The notes: generated by a model from the sequence alone, not told the origin. DNA of 64,000 bases from Clavelina lepadiformis (GCF_947623445.1 NC_135246.1:1428501-1492500), one strand, 5' to 3'; positions 9,840 through 20,780 are shown, counted from the stretch's first letter. A program made the numbers and translations.

Positions 9840-10226
9840 TATAAAGAAGAATATTTTGAATTTATACCAAATATCAATTATATTGGGCCGCATTGTCACC
9901 TGAAATAAGTCAATGGACCGCAGAACCTATTAAATTTCAAGAAAAATAGGTATATTATGCTATTACTGCGCCCCTAATAACCGACTGGTACATTTTACTT
10001 AGGCCAAGATTCAAAGTTCAAAATACTATTTTAGGAGTGAAAATGACTAGCGGGCCGGACAAAAATCTCAGGCGGGTCGCATGTTGGACATCCCTGGTCT
10101 AGGGGTATGATTCTTGCTTAGGTTGCAAGTCCCGGACGAGCCCTATAAAGAAGAAGTTTTGGAATTTGGACTAAATACCATAAATATTTATTCTTATAAT
10201 ATGAAGCAAAAAGATGTAACTTCACC

Positions 10227-10298
10227 GGCTCGTTGGTCTAGAGGTATGATTCTTGCTTTGGGTGCAAGAGGTCCCGGGTTCAATTCCCGGACGAGCCC
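10227..10298 (+). tRNA. trnap-ugg: tRNA-Pro(UGG)
   Basis: Slot 1. D-loop TAGAGGTAT. Confidence 0.92.
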
Positions 10299-10381
10299 TA
10301 TAAAGAAGATTATTTTGAATTTATACCAAATATCAAAAAGTTATATTCATATAATATGAAGCAAAAAGATGTAACTTCACC

Positions 10382-10453
10382 GGCTCGTTGGTCTAGGGGT
10401 ATGATTCTTGCTTCGGGTGCAAGAGGTCCCGGGTTCAATTCCCGGACGAGCCC
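10382..10453 (+). tRNA. trnap-cgg: tRNA-Pro(CGG)
   Basis: Slot 2, counterpart of 3295. Confidence 0.93.
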
Positions 10454-10840
10454 TATAAAGAAGAATATTTTGAATTTATACCAAATATCAATTATATTGG
10501 GCCGCATTGTCACCTGAAATAAGTCAATGGGCCGCAGAACCTATTAAATTTCAAGAAAAATAGATATATTATACTATTACTGCGCCCCTAATAACCGACT
10601 GGTACATTTTATTTAGGCCAAGATTCAAAGTTCAAAATACTATTTTTGGAGTGAAAATGACTAGCGGGCCGGACAAAAATCTCAGGCGGGCCGCATGTTG
10701 GACATCCCTGGTCTAGGGGTATGATTCTTGCTTAGGTTGCAAGTCCCGGACGAGCCCTATAAAGAAGAAGTTTTGGAATTTGGAGTAAATATCATAAACA
10801 TTTATTCTTATAATATGAAGCAAAAAGATGCAACTTCACC

Positions 10841-10912
10841 GGCTCGTTGGTCTAGGGATATGATTCTTGCTTTGGGTGCAAGAGGTCCCGGGTTCAATTC
10901 CCGGACGAGCCC
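10841..10912 (+). tRNA. trnap-ugg: tRNA-Pro(UGG)
   Basis: Only tRNA of its unit. D-loop TAGGGATAT. The upstream spacer has the marker GGAGTAAAT. Confidence 0.92.
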
Positions 10913-11299
10913 TATAAAGAAGAATATTTTGAATTTATACCAAATATCAATTATATTGGGCCGCATTGTCACCTGAAATAAGTCAATGGACCGCAGAACC
11001 TATTAAATTTCAAGAAAAATAGGTATATTATACTATTACTGCGCCCCTAATAACCGACTGGTACATTTTATTTAGGCCAAGATTCAAAGTTCAAAATACT
11101 ATTTTTGGAGTGAAAATGACTAGCGGGCCGGACAAAAATCTCAGGCGGGCCGCATGTTGGACATCCCTGGTCTAGGGGTATGATTCTTGCTTAGGTTGCA
11201 AGTCCCGGACGAGCTTTATAAACAAGAAGTTTTGGAATTTGGACTAAATATCATAAACATTTATTCTTATAATATGAAGCAAAAAGATGCAACTTCATC

Positions 11300-11371
11300 G
11301 GCTCGTTGGTCTAGGGATATGATTCTTGCTTTGGGTGCAAGAGGTCCCGGGTTCAATTCCCGGACGAGCCC
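11300..11371 (+). tRNA. trnap-ugg: tRNA-Pro(UGG)
   Basis: Slot 1. D-loop TAGGGATAT. T7 terminator. Confidence 0.92.
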
Positions 11372-11454
11372 TATAAAGAAGATTTTTTTGAATTTATACC
11401 AAATATCAAAAAGTTTTATTCATATAATATGAAGCAGATAAATGAATCTTTATC

Positions 11455-11526
11455 GGCTCGTTGGTCTAGGGGTATGATTCTTGCTTAGGGTGCAAGAGGT
11501 CCCGGGTTCAATTCCCGGACGAGCCC
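11455..11526 (+). tRNA. trnap-agg: tRNA-Pro(AGG)
   Basis: Slot 2. Canonical body. Confidence 0.93.
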
Positions 11527-11913
11527 TATAAAGAAGAATATTTTGAATTTATACCAAATATCAATTATATTGGGCCGCATTGTCACCTGAAATAAGTCAA
11601 TGGGCCGCAGAACCTATTAAATTTCAAGAAAAATAGGTACATTATACTATTACTGCGCCCCTAATAACCGACTGGTACATTTTATTTAGGCCAAGATTCA
11701 AAGTTCAAAATACTATTTTTGGAGTGAAAATGACTAGCGGGCCGGACAAAAATCTCAGGCGGGCCGCATGTTGGACATCCCTGGTCTAGGGGTATGATTC
11801 TTGCTTAGGTTGCAAGTCCCGGACGAGCCCTATAGAGAAGAAGTTTTGGAATTTGGACTAAATATCATAAACATTTATTCTTATAATATGAAGCAAAAAG
11901 ATGCAACTTCACA

Positions 11914-11985
11914 GGCTCGTTGGTCTAGGGGTATGATTCTTGCTTTGGGTGCAAGAAGTCCCGGGTTCAATTCCCGGACGAGCCC
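11914..11985 (+). tRNA. trnap-ugg: tRNA-Pro(UGG)
   Basis: Slot 1. Variable arm AAGTC instead of AGGTC. Confidence 0.91.
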
Positions 11986-12068
11986 TATAAAGAAGATTAT
12001 TTTGAATTTATACCAAATATCAAAGAGTTTTATGGTTATAATATGAAGCAAATAAATGAAACTTCATC

Positions 12069-12140
12069 GGCTCGTTGGTCTAGGGGTATGATTCTTGCTT
12101 TGGGTGCAAGAGGTTCCGGGTTCAATTCCCGGACGACCCC
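12069..12140 (+). tRNA. trnap-ugg: tRNA-Pro(UGG), acceptor mismatch
   Basis: Slot 2, last gene before a leader. The 3' acceptor strand ACGACCC gives a C-C mismatch at pair 3-70. Confidence 0.82.
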
Positions 12141-12337
12141 TATACAGAAGATTATTTTGAATTTATACCAAATATCAAAAAGTTTCATTCATGTAATATG
12201 AAGCAAATAAATGAAACTTCTTTCGTACTTCGTACTTTCATATAATATGAAGTGAAATGTCAAATACATCAAATGTCAAAATATTCTATACAGTATGAAG
12301 GGAAAAGACTTAACCTCTGCCGCTCGTTGGTCTAGGA

Positions 12338-12567
12338 CAGTGATGTCCAGCCTTTTATTATATTGGTCACCTGAAATAAGTCAATGGGCCGCAGAACCTA
12401 TTAAATTTCAAGAAATTTAGGTATATTATACTATTACTGCACCCCTAATAACCGACTGGTACATTTTATTTAGGCCAAGATTCAAAGTTCAAAATACTAT
12501 TTTTGGAGTGAAAATGACTAGCGGGCCGGACAAAAATCTCAGGCGGGCCGCATTTTGGACATCCCTG
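12338..12567 (+). mobile_element. hAT MITE, whole copy 4
   Basis: Left end reads CCTTTTATTATATTGG rather than the CCTTATATT form of copies 1-3. 5' tRNA part 12321-12337. Confidence 0.87.
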
Positions 12568-12697
12568 GTCTAGGGGTATGATTCTTGCTTAGGTTGCAAG
12601 TCCCGGACGAGCCCTATAAAGAAGAAGTTTTGGAATTTGGACTAAATATCATAAACATTTATTCTTATAATATGAAGCAAAAAGATGCAACTTCACC

Positions 12698-12769
12698 GGC
12701 TCGTTGGTCTAGGGATATGATTCTTGCTTTGGGTGCAAGAGGTCCCGGGTTCAATTCCCGGACGAGCCC
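12698..12769 (+). tRNA. trnap-ugg: tRNA-Pro(UGG)
   Basis: Slot 1 of a three-isoacceptor unit. D-loop TAGGGATAT. Confidence 0.92.
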
Positions 12770-12852
12770 TATAAAGAAGATTATTTTGAATTAATAACAA
12801 ATATCAAAAAGTTATATTCATATAATATGAAGCAGATAAATGAAACTTTATC

Positions 12853-12924
12853 GGCTCGTTGGTCTAGGGGTATGAGTCTTGCTTCGGGTGCAAGAGGTCC
12901 CGGGTTCAATTCCCGGACGAGCCC
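12853..12924 (+). tRNA. trnap-cgg: tRNA-Pro(CGG)
   Basis: Slot 2. The base between D stem and anticodon stem is G instead of T. Confidence 0.9.
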
Positions 12925-13007
12925 TATAAAGAAGATTATTTTGAATTTACACCAAATATCAAAAAGTTATATTCATATAATATGAAGCAGATAAATGAAA
13001 CTTTATC

Positions 13008-13079
13008 GGCTCGTTGGTCTAGGGGTATGATTCTTGCTTAGGGTGCAAGAGGTCCCGGGTTCAATTCCCAGACGAGCCC
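13008..13079 (+). tRNA. trnap-agg: tRNA-Pro(AGG), T-stem mismatch
   Basis: Slot 3. The T stem CCGGG/CCCAG has a C-A mismatch. Confidence 0.85.
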
Positions 13080-13466
13080 TATAAAGAAGAATATTTTGAA
13101 TTTATACCAAATATCAATTATATTGGGCCGCATTGTCACCTGAAATAAGTCAATGGGCCGCAGAACCTATTAAATTTCAAGAAAAATAGATATATTATAC
13201 TATTACTGCGCCCCTAATAACCGACTGGTACATTTTATTTAGGCCAAGATTCAAAGTTCAAAATACTATTTTTGGAGTGAAAATGACTAGCGGGCCGGAC
13301 AAAAATCTCAGGCGGGCCGCATGTTGGACATCCCTGGTCTAGGGGTATGATTCTTGCTTAGGTTGCAAGTCCCGGACGAGCCCTATACAGAAGAAGTTTT
13401 GGAATTTGGACTAAATACCATAAACATTTATTCTTATAATATGAAGCAAAAAGATGTAACTTCACC

Positions 13467-13538
13467 GGCTCGTTGGTCTAGAGGTATGATTCTTGCTTTG
13501 GGTGCAAGAGGTTCCGGGTTCAATTCCCGGACGACCCC
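13467..13538 (+). tRNA. trnap-ugg: tRNA-Pro(UGG), acceptor mismatch
   Basis: Slot 1 directly before a leader. D-loop TAGAGGTAT. 3' acceptor ACGACCC gives a C-C mismatch at 3-70. Confidence 0.82.
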
Positions 13539-13735
13539 TATACAGAAGATTATTTTGAATTTATACCAAATATCAAAAAGTTTCATTCATGTAATATGAA
13601 GCAAATAAATGAAACTTCTTTCGTACTTCGTACTTTCATATAATATGAAGTGAAATGTCAAATACATCAAATGTCAAAATATTCTATACAGTATGAAGGG
13701 AAAAGACTTAACCTCTGCCGCTCGTTGGTCTAGGA

Positions 13736-13965
13736 CAGTGATGTCCAGCCTTTTATTATATTGGTCACCTGAAATAAGTCAATGGGCCGCAGAACCTATT
13801 AAATTTCAAGAAATTTAGGTATATTATACTATTACTGCACCCCTAATAACCGACTGGTACATTTTATTTAGGCCAAGATTCAAAGTTCAAAATACTATTT
13901 TTGGAGTGAAAATGACTAGCGGGCCGGACAAAAATCTCAGGCGGGCCGCATGTTGGACATCCCTG
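13736..13965 (+). mobile_element. hAT MITE, whole copy 5
   Basis: CCTTTTATT form. 5' tRNA part 13719-13735, relic from 13966. Confidence 0.87.
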
Positions 13966-14095
13966 GTCTAGGGGTATGATTCTTGCTTAGGTTGCAAGTC
14001 CCGGACGAGCCCTATAAAGAAGAAGTTTTGGAATTTGGACTAAATATCATAAACATTTATTCTTATAATATGAAGCAAAAAGATGCAACTTCACC

Positions 14096-14167
14096 GGCTC
14101 GTTGGTCTAGGGGTATGATTCTTGCTTTGGGTGCAAGAGGTTCCGGGTTTAATTCCCGGACGAGCCC
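14096..14167 (+). tRNA. trnap-ugg: tRNA-Pro(UGG), T-loop variant
   Basis: Slot 1. T-loop TTTAATT, so the nearly invariant C56 is T and the B box is altered. Confidence 0.78.
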
Positions 14168-14250
14168 TATAAAGAAGATTATTTTGAATTAATAACAAAT
14201 ATCAAAAAGTTATATTCATATAATATGAAGCAGATAAATGAAACTTTATC

Positions 14251-14322
14251 GGCTCGTTGGTCTAAGGGTATGATTCTTGCTTCGGGTGCAAGAGGTCCCG
14301 GGTTCAATTCCCGGACGAGCCC
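14251..14322 (+). tRNA. trnap-cgg: tRNA-Pro(CGG)
   Basis: Slot 2. D-loop TAAGGGTAT. Confidence 0.9.
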
Positions 14323-14405
14323 TATAAAGAAGATTATTTTGAATTTATACCAATTATCAAAAAGTTATATTCATATAATATGAAGCAGATAAATGAAACT
14401 TTATC

Positions 14406-14477
14406 GGCTCGTTGGTCTAGGGGTATGATTCTTGCTTAGGGTGCAAGAGTTCCCGGGTTCAATTCCCAGACGAGCCC
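14406..14477 (+). tRNA. trnap-agg: tRNA-Pro(AGG), T-stem mismatch
   Basis: Slot 3. Variable arm AGTTC and T stem CCCAG with a C-A mismatch. Confidence 0.84.
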
Positions 14478-14864
14478 TATAAAGAAGAATATTTTGAATT
14501 TATACCAAATATCAATTATATTGGGCCGCATTGTCACCTGAAATAAGTCAATGGGCCGCAGAACCTATTAAATTTCAAGAAAAATAGATATATTATACTA
14601 TTACTGCGCCCCTAATAACCGACTGGTACATTTTATTTAGGCCAAGATTCAAAGTTCAAAATACTATTTTTGGAGTGAAAATGACTAGCGGGCCGGACAA
14701 AAATCTCAGGCGGGCCGCATGTTGGACATCCCTGGTCTAGGGGTATGATTCTTGCTTAGGTTGCAAGTCCCGGACGAGCCCTATAAAGAAGAAGTTTTGG
14801 AATTTGGACTAAATACCATAAACATTTATTCTTATAATATGAAGCAAAAAGATGTAACTTCACC

Positions 14865-14936
14865 GGCTCGTTGGTCTAGAGGTATGATTCTTGCTTTGGG
14901 TGCAAGAGGTCCCGGGTTCAATTCCCGGACGAGCCC
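14865..14936 (+). tRNA. trnap-ugg: tRNA-Pro(UGG)
   Basis: Only tRNA of its unit. D-loop TAGAGGTAT. Confidence 0.92.
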
Positions 14937-15323
14937 TATAAAGAAGAATATTTTGAATTTATACCAAATATCAATTATATTGGGACGCATTGTCACCTGA
15001 AATAAGTCAATGGGCCGCAGAACCTATTAAATTTCAAGAAAATTAGGTATATTATACTATTACTGCGCCCCTAATAACCGACTGGTACATTTTATTTAGG
15101 CCAAGATTCAAAGTTCAAAATACTATTTTTGGAGTGAAAATGACTAGCGGGCCGGACAAAAATCTCAGGCGGGCCACATGTTGGACATCCCTGGTCTAGG
15201 GGTATGATTCTTGCTTAGGTTGCAAGTCCCGGACGAGCCCTATAAAGAAGAAATTTTGGAATTTGGACTAAATATCATAAACATTTATTCTTATAATATG
15301 AAGCAAAAAGATGCAACTTCACC

Positions 15324-15395
15324 GGTTCGTTGGTCTAGGGGTATGATTCTTGCTTTGGGTGCAAGAGGTCCCGGGTTCAATTCCCGGACGAGCCC
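15324..15395 (+). tRNA. trnap-ugg: tRNA-Pro(UGG)
   Basis: Slot 1. Acceptor GGTTCGT gives a tolerable T-G wobble at 3-70. Confidence 0.9.
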
Positions 15396-15478
15396 TATAA
15401 AGAAGATTATTTTGAATTTATACCAAATATCAAAAAGTTATATTCATATAATATGAAGCAGATAAATGAAACTTTATC

Positions 15479-15550
15479 GGCTCGTTGGTCTAGGGGTATG
15501 ATTCTTGCTTAGGGTGCAAGAGGTCCCGGGTTCAATTCCCGGACGAGCCC
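15479..15550 (+). tRNA. trnap-agg: tRNA-Pro(AGG)
   Basis: Slot 2. Canonical body. Confidence 0.93.
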
Positions 15551-15937
15551 TATAAAGAAGAATATTTTGAATTTATACCAAATATCATTTATATTGGGCC
15601 GCATTGTCACCTGAAATAAGTCAATGGACGGCAGAACCTATTAAATTTCAAGAAAAATAGGTATATTATACTATTACTGCGCCCCTAATAACCGACTGGT
15701 ACATTTTATTTAGGCCAAGATTCAAAGTTCAAAATACTATTTTTGGAGTGAAAATGACTAGCGGGCCGGACAAAAATCTCAGGCGGGCCGCATGTTGGAC
15801 ATCCCTGGTCTAGGGGTATGATTCTTGCTTAGGTTGCAAGTCCCGGACGAGCCCTATAAAGAAGAAATTTTGGAATTTGGACTAAATACCATAAACATTT
15901 ATTCTTATAATATGAAGCAAAAAGATGTAACTTCACC

Positions 15938-16009
15938 GGCTCGTTGGTCTAGAGGTATGATTCTTGCTTTGGGTGCAAGAGGTCCCGGGTTCAATTCCCG
16001 GACGAGCCC
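15938..16009 (+). tRNA. trnap-ugg: tRNA-Pro(UGG)
   Basis: Only tRNA of its unit. D-loop TAGAGGTAT. Confidence 0.92.
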
Positions 16010-16396
16010 TATAAAGAAGAATATTTTGAATTTATACCAAATATCAATTATATTGGGACGCATTGTCACCTGAAATAAGTCAATGGGCCGCAGAACCTAT
16101 TAAATTTCAAGAAATTTAGGTATATTATACTATTACTGCACCCCTAATAACCGACTGGTACATTTTATTTAGGCCAAGATTCAAAGTTCAAAATACTATT
16201 TTTGGAGTGAAAATGACTAGCGGGCCGGACAAAAATCTCAGGCGGGCCGCATGTTGGACATCCCTGGTCTAGGGGTATGATTCTTGCTTAGGTTGCAAGT
16301 CCCGGACGAGCCCTATAAAGAAGAAGTTTTGGAATTTGGACTAAATATCATAAACATTTATTCTTATAATATGAAGCAAAAAGATGCAACTTCACC

Positions 16397-16468
16397 GGCT
16401 CGTTGGTCTAGGGGTATGATTCTTGCTTTGGGTGCAAGAGGTTCCGGGTTCAATTCCCGGACGAGCCC
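16397..16468 (+). tRNA. trnap-ugg: tRNA-Pro(UGG)
   Basis: Slot 1 of a UGG-CGG-AGG triple. Variable arm AGGTT. Confidence 0.93.
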
Positions 16469-16551
16469 TATAAAGAAGATTATTTTGAATTAATAACAAA
16501 TATCAAAAAGTTATATTCATATAATATGAAGCAGATAAATGAAACTTTATC

Positions 16552-16623
16552 GGCTCGTTGGTCTAAGGGTATGATTCTTGCTTCGGGTGCAAGAGGTCCC
16601 GGGTTCAATTCCCGGACGAGCCC
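16552..16623 (+). tRNA. trnap-cgg: tRNA-Pro(CGG)
   Basis: Slot 2. D-loop TAAGGGTAT. Confidence 0.9.
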
Positions 16624-16706
16624 TATAAAGAAGATTATTTTGAATTTATACCAAATATCAAAAAGTTATATTCATATAATATGAAGCAGATAAATGAAAC
16701 TTTATC

Positions 16707-16778
16707 GGCTCGTTGGTCTAGGGGTATGATTCTTGCTTAGGGTGCAAGAGTTCCCGGGTTCAATTCCCAGACGAGCCC
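16707..16778 (+). tRNA. trnap-agg: tRNA-Pro(AGG), T-stem mismatch
   Basis: Slot 3. Variable arm AGTTC, T stem CCCAG. Confidence 0.84.
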
Positions 16779-17035
16779 TATAAAGAAGAATATTTTGAAT
16801 TTATACCAAATATCAATTATATTGGGCCGCATTGTCACCTGAAATAAGTCAATGGGCCGCAGAACCTATTAAATTTCAAGAAAAATAGATATATTATACT
16901 ATTACTGCGCCCCTAATAACCGACTGGTACATTTTATTTAGGCCAAGATTCAAAGTTCAAAATACTATTTTTGGAGTGAAAATGACTAGCGGGCCGGACA
17001 AAAATCTCAGGCGGGCCGCATGTTGGACATCCCTG

Positions 17036-17339
17036 GTCTAGGGGTATGATTCTTGCTTAGGTTGCAAGTCCCGGACGAGCCCTATAAAGAAGAATATTTT
17101 GAATTTATACCAAATATCAATTATATTGGGACGCATTGTCACCTGAAATAAGTCAATGGGCCGCAGAACCTATTAAATTTCAAGAAAATTAGGTATATTA
17201 TACTATTACTGCGCCCCTAATAACCGACTGGTACATTTTATTTAGGCCAAGATTCAAAGTTCAAAATACTATTTTTGGAGTGAAAATGACTAGCGGGCCG
17301 GACAAAAATCTCAGGCGGGCCACATGTTGGACATCCCTG
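17036..17339 (+). repeat. Short 304-bp unit without a tRNA gene
   Basis: The relic at 17036 runs straight into the spacer that normally follows a tRNA, then into a truncated MITE. Exactly one 155-bp block is missing, as expected from recombination between the shared GACGAGCCCTATAAAGAAGA sequences of relic and tRNA. Confidence 0.85.
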
Positions 17340-17469
17340 GTCTAGGGGTATGATTCTTGCTTAGGTTGCAAGTCCCGGACGAGCCCTATAAAGAAGAAAT
17401 TTTGGAATTTGGACTAAATATCATAAACATTTATTCTTATAATATGAAGCAAAAAGATGCAACTTCACC

Positions 17470-17541
17470 GGTTCGTTGGTCTAGGGGTATGATTCTTGCT
17501 TTGGGTGCAAGAGGTCCCGGGTTCAATTCCCGGACGAGCTC
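17470..17541 (+). tRNA. trnap-ugg: tRNA-Pro(UGG)
   Basis: Slot 1. Acceptor GGTTCGT/ACGAGCT with wobble pairs at 3-70 and 1-72. Confidence 0.84.
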
Positions 17542-17624
17542 TATAAAGAAGATTATTTTGAATTTATACCAAATATCAAAAAGTTTTATGGTTATAATAT
17601 GAAGCAAATAAATGAAACTTCATC

Positions 17625-17696
17625 GGCTCGTTGGTCTAGGGGTATGATTCTTGCTTTGGGTGCAAGAGGACCCGGGTTCAATTCCCGGTCGAGCCC
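17625..17696 (+). tRNA. trnap-ugg: tRNA-Pro(UGG), acceptor mismatch
   Basis: Slot 2. 3' acceptor TCGAGCC gives a T-T mismatch at 7-66. Variable arm AGGAC. Confidence 0.84.
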
Positions 17697-17779
17697 TATA
17701 AAGAAGATTATTTTGAATTTATACCAAATATCAAAAAGTTTCATTCATGTAATATGAAGCAGATAAATGAAACTTTATC

Positions 17780-17850
17780 GGCTCGTTGGTCTAGGGTATG
17801 ATTCTTGCTTAGGGTGCAAGAGGTCCCGGGTTCAATTCCCGGACGAGCCC
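17780..17850 (+). tRNA. trnap-agg: tRNA-Pro(AGG)
   Basis: Slot 3. 71 nt, D-loop TAGGGTAT. Confidence 0.85.
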
Positions 17851-18237
17851 TATAAAGAAGAATATTTTGATTTTATACCAAATATCAATTATATTGGGCC
17901 GCATTGTCACCTGAAATAAGTCAATGGCCCGCAGAACCTATTAAATTTCAAGAAATTTAGGTGTATTATACTATTACTGCGCCCCTAATAACCGACTGGT
18001 ACATTTTATTTAGGCCAAGATTCAAAGTTCAAAATACTATTTTTGGAGTGAAAATGACTAGCGGGCCGGACAAAAATCTCAGGCGGGCCGCATGTTGGAC
18101 ATCCCTGGTCTAGGGGTATGATTCTTGCTTAGGTTGCAAGTCCCGGACGAGCCCTATAAAAAAGAAGTTTTGGAATTTGGACTAAATATCATAAACATTT
18201 ATTCTTATAATATGAAGCAAAAAGATGCAACTTCACC

Positions 18238-18309
18238 GGCTCGTTGGTCTAGGGGTATGATTCTTACTTTGGGTGCAAGAGGTCACGGGGTCAATTTCCG
18301 GACGATCCC
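18238..18309 (+). pseudogene. Degenerate tRNA-Pro(UGG), copy 1
   Basis: Anticodon stem CTTAC mispairs, T stem starts ACGGG, T-loop is GTCAATT, and the 3' acceptor ACGATCC mispairs at 3-70. The B box is damaged, so Pol III use is doubtful. The same set of changes recurs at 24103 and 27172. Confidence 0.75.
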
Positions 18310-18392
18310 TATAAAGAAGATTATTTTGAATTTATACCAAATATCAAAAAGTTATATTCATATAATATGAAGCAGATAAATGAAACTTTATC

Positions 18393-18464
18393 GGCTCGTT
18401 GGTCTAGGGGTATGATTCTTGCTTAGGGTGCAAGAGGTCCCGGGTTCAATTCCCGGACGAGCCC
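18393..18464 (+). tRNA. trnap-agg: tRNA-Pro(AGG)
   Basis: Slot 2. Canonical body. The following spacer has the marker ATATCATTTATATTGGG. Confidence 0.93.
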
Positions 18465-18851
18465 TATAAAGAAGAATATTTTGAATTTATACCAAATATC
18501 ATTTATATTGGGCCGCATTGTCACCTGAAATAAGTCAATGGGCCGCAGAACCTATTAAATTTCAAGAAAAATAGATATATTATACTATTACTGCGCCCCT
18601 AATAACCGACTGGTACATTTTATTTAGGCCAAGATTCAAAGTTCAAAATACTATTTTTGGAGTGAAAATGACTAGCGGGCCGGACAAAAATCTCAGGCGG
18701 GCCGCATGTTGGACATCCCTGGTCTAGGGGTATGATTCTTGCTTAGGTTGCAAGTCCCGGACGAGCCCTATAAAGAAGAAGTTTTGGAATTTGGAGTAAA
18801 TATCATAAACATTTATTCTTATAATATGAAGCAAAAAGATGCAACTTCACC

Positions 18852-18923
18852 GGCTCGTTGGTCTAGGGATATGATTCTTGCTTTGGGTGCAAGAGGTCCC
18901 GGGTTCAATTCCCGGACGAGCCC
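18852..18923 (+). tRNA. trnap-ugg: tRNA-Pro(UGG)
   Basis: Counterpart of 10841 at 8,011 bp. D-loop TAGGGATAT. Confidence 0.92.
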
Positions 18924-19310
18924 TATAAAGAAGAATATTTTGAATTTATACCAAATATCAATTATATTGGGCCGCATTGTCACCTGAAATAAGTCAATGG
19001 ACCGCAGAACCTATTAAATTTCAAGAAAAATAGGTATATTATACTATTACTGCGCCCCTAATAACCGACTGGTACATTTTATTTAGGCCAAGATTCAAAG
19101 TTCAAAATACTATTTTTGGAGTGAAAATGACTAGCGGGCCGGACAAAAATCTCAGGCGGGCCGCATGTTGGACATCCCTGGTCTAGGGGTATGATTCTTG
19201 CTTAGGTTGCAAGTCCCGGACGAGCTTTATAAAGAAGAAGTTTTGGAATTTGGACTAAATATCATAAACATTTATTCTTATAATATGAAGCAAAAAGATG
19301 CAACTTCATC

Positions 19311-19382
19311 GGCTCGTTGGTCTAGGGATATGATTCTTGCTTTGGGTGCAAGAGGTCCCGGGTTCAATTCCCGGACGAGCCC
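19311..19382 (+). tRNA. trnap-ugg: tRNA-Pro(UGG)
   Basis: Slot 1. D-loop TAGGGATAT. T7 terminator. Confidence 0.92.
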
Positions 19383-19465
19383 TATAAAGAAGATTTTTTT
19401 GAATTTATACCAAATATCAAAAAGTTTTATTCATATAATATGAAGCAGATAAATGAATCTTTATC

Positions 19466-19537
19466 GGCTCGTTGGTCTAGGGGTATGATTCTTGCTTAGG
19501 GTGCAAGAGGTCCCGGGTTCAATTCCCGGACGAGCCC
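19466..19537 (+). tRNA. trnap-agg: tRNA-Pro(AGG)
   Basis: Slot 2. Canonical body. Confidence 0.93.
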
Positions 19538-19924
19538 TATAAAGAAGAATATTTTGAATTTATACCAAATATCAATTATATTGGGCCGCATTGTCACCTG
19601 AAATAAGTCAATGGGCCGCAGAACCTATTAAATTTCAAGAAAAATAGGTACATTATACTATTACTGCGCCCCTAATAACCGACTGGTACATTTTATTTAG
19701 GCCAAGATTCAAAGTTCAAAATACTATTTTTGGAGTGAAAATGACTAGCGGGCCGGACAAAAATCTCAGGCGGGCCGCATGTTGGACATCCCTGGTCTAG
19801 GGGTATGATTCTTGCTTAGGTTGCAAGTCCCGGACGAGCCCTATAGAGAAGAAGTTTTGGAATTTGGACTAAATATCATAAACATTTATTCTTATAATAT
19901 GAAGCAAAAAGATGCAACTTCACA

Positions 19925-19996
19925 GGCTCGTTGGTCTAGGGGTATGATTCTTGCTTTGGGTGCAAGAAGTCCCGGGTTCAATTCCCGGACGAGCCC
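19925..19996 (+). tRNA. trnap-ugg: tRNA-Pro(UGG)
   Basis: Slot 1. Variable arm AAGTC. Confidence 0.91.
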
Positions 19997-20079
19997 TATA
20001 AAGAAGATTATTTTGAATTTATACCAAATATCAAAGAGTTTTATGGTTATAATATGAAGCAAATAAATGAAACTTCATC

Positions 20080-20151
20080 GGCTCGTTGGTCTAGGGGTAT
20101 GATTCTTGCTTTGGGTGCAAGAGGTTCCGGGTTCAATTCCCGGACGACACC
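20080..20151 (+). tRNA. trnap-ugg: tRNA-Pro(UGG), acceptor mismatches
   Basis: Slot 2 before a leader. 3' acceptor ACGACAC mispairs at two adjacent positions. Confidence 0.75.
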
Positions 20152-20348
20152 TATACAGAAGATTATTTTGAATTTATACCAAATATCAAAAAGTTTCATT
20201 CATGTAATATGAAGCAAATAAATGAAACTTCTTTCGTACTTCGTACTTTCATATAATATGAAGTGAAATGTCAAATACATCAAATGTCAAAATATTCTAT
20301 ACAGTATGAAGGGAAAAGACTTAACCTCTGCCGCTCGTTGGTCTAGGA

Positions 20349-20578
20349 CAGTGATGTCCAGCCTTTTATTATATTGGTCACCTGAAATAAGTCAATGGGC
20401 CGCAGAACCTATTAAATTTCAAGAAATTTAGGTATATTATACTATTACTGCACCCCTAATAACCGACTGGTACATTTTATTTAGGCCAAGATTCAAAGTT
20501 CAAAATACTATTTTTGGAGTGAAAATGACTAGCGGGCCGGACAAAAATCTCAGGCGGGCCGCATGTTGGACATCCCTG
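20349..20578 (+). mobile_element. hAT MITE, whole copy 6
   Basis: CCTTTTATT form. 5' tRNA part 20332-20348. Confidence 0.87.
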
Positions 20579-20708
20579 GTCTAGGGGTATGATTCTTGCT
20601 TAGGTTGCAAGTCCCGGACGAGCCCTATAAAGAAGAAGTTTTGGAATTTGGACTAAATATCATAAACATTTATTCTTATAATATGAAGCAAAAAGATGCA
20701 ACTTCACC

Positions 20709-20780
20709 GGCTCGTTGGTCTAGGGATATGATTCTTGCTTTGGGTGCAAGAGGTCCCGGGTTCAATTCCCGGACGAGCCC
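20709..20780 (+). tRNA. trnap-ugg: tRNA-Pro(UGG)
   Basis: Slot 1 of a UGG-CGG-AGG triple. D-loop TAGGGATAT. Confidence 0.92.
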
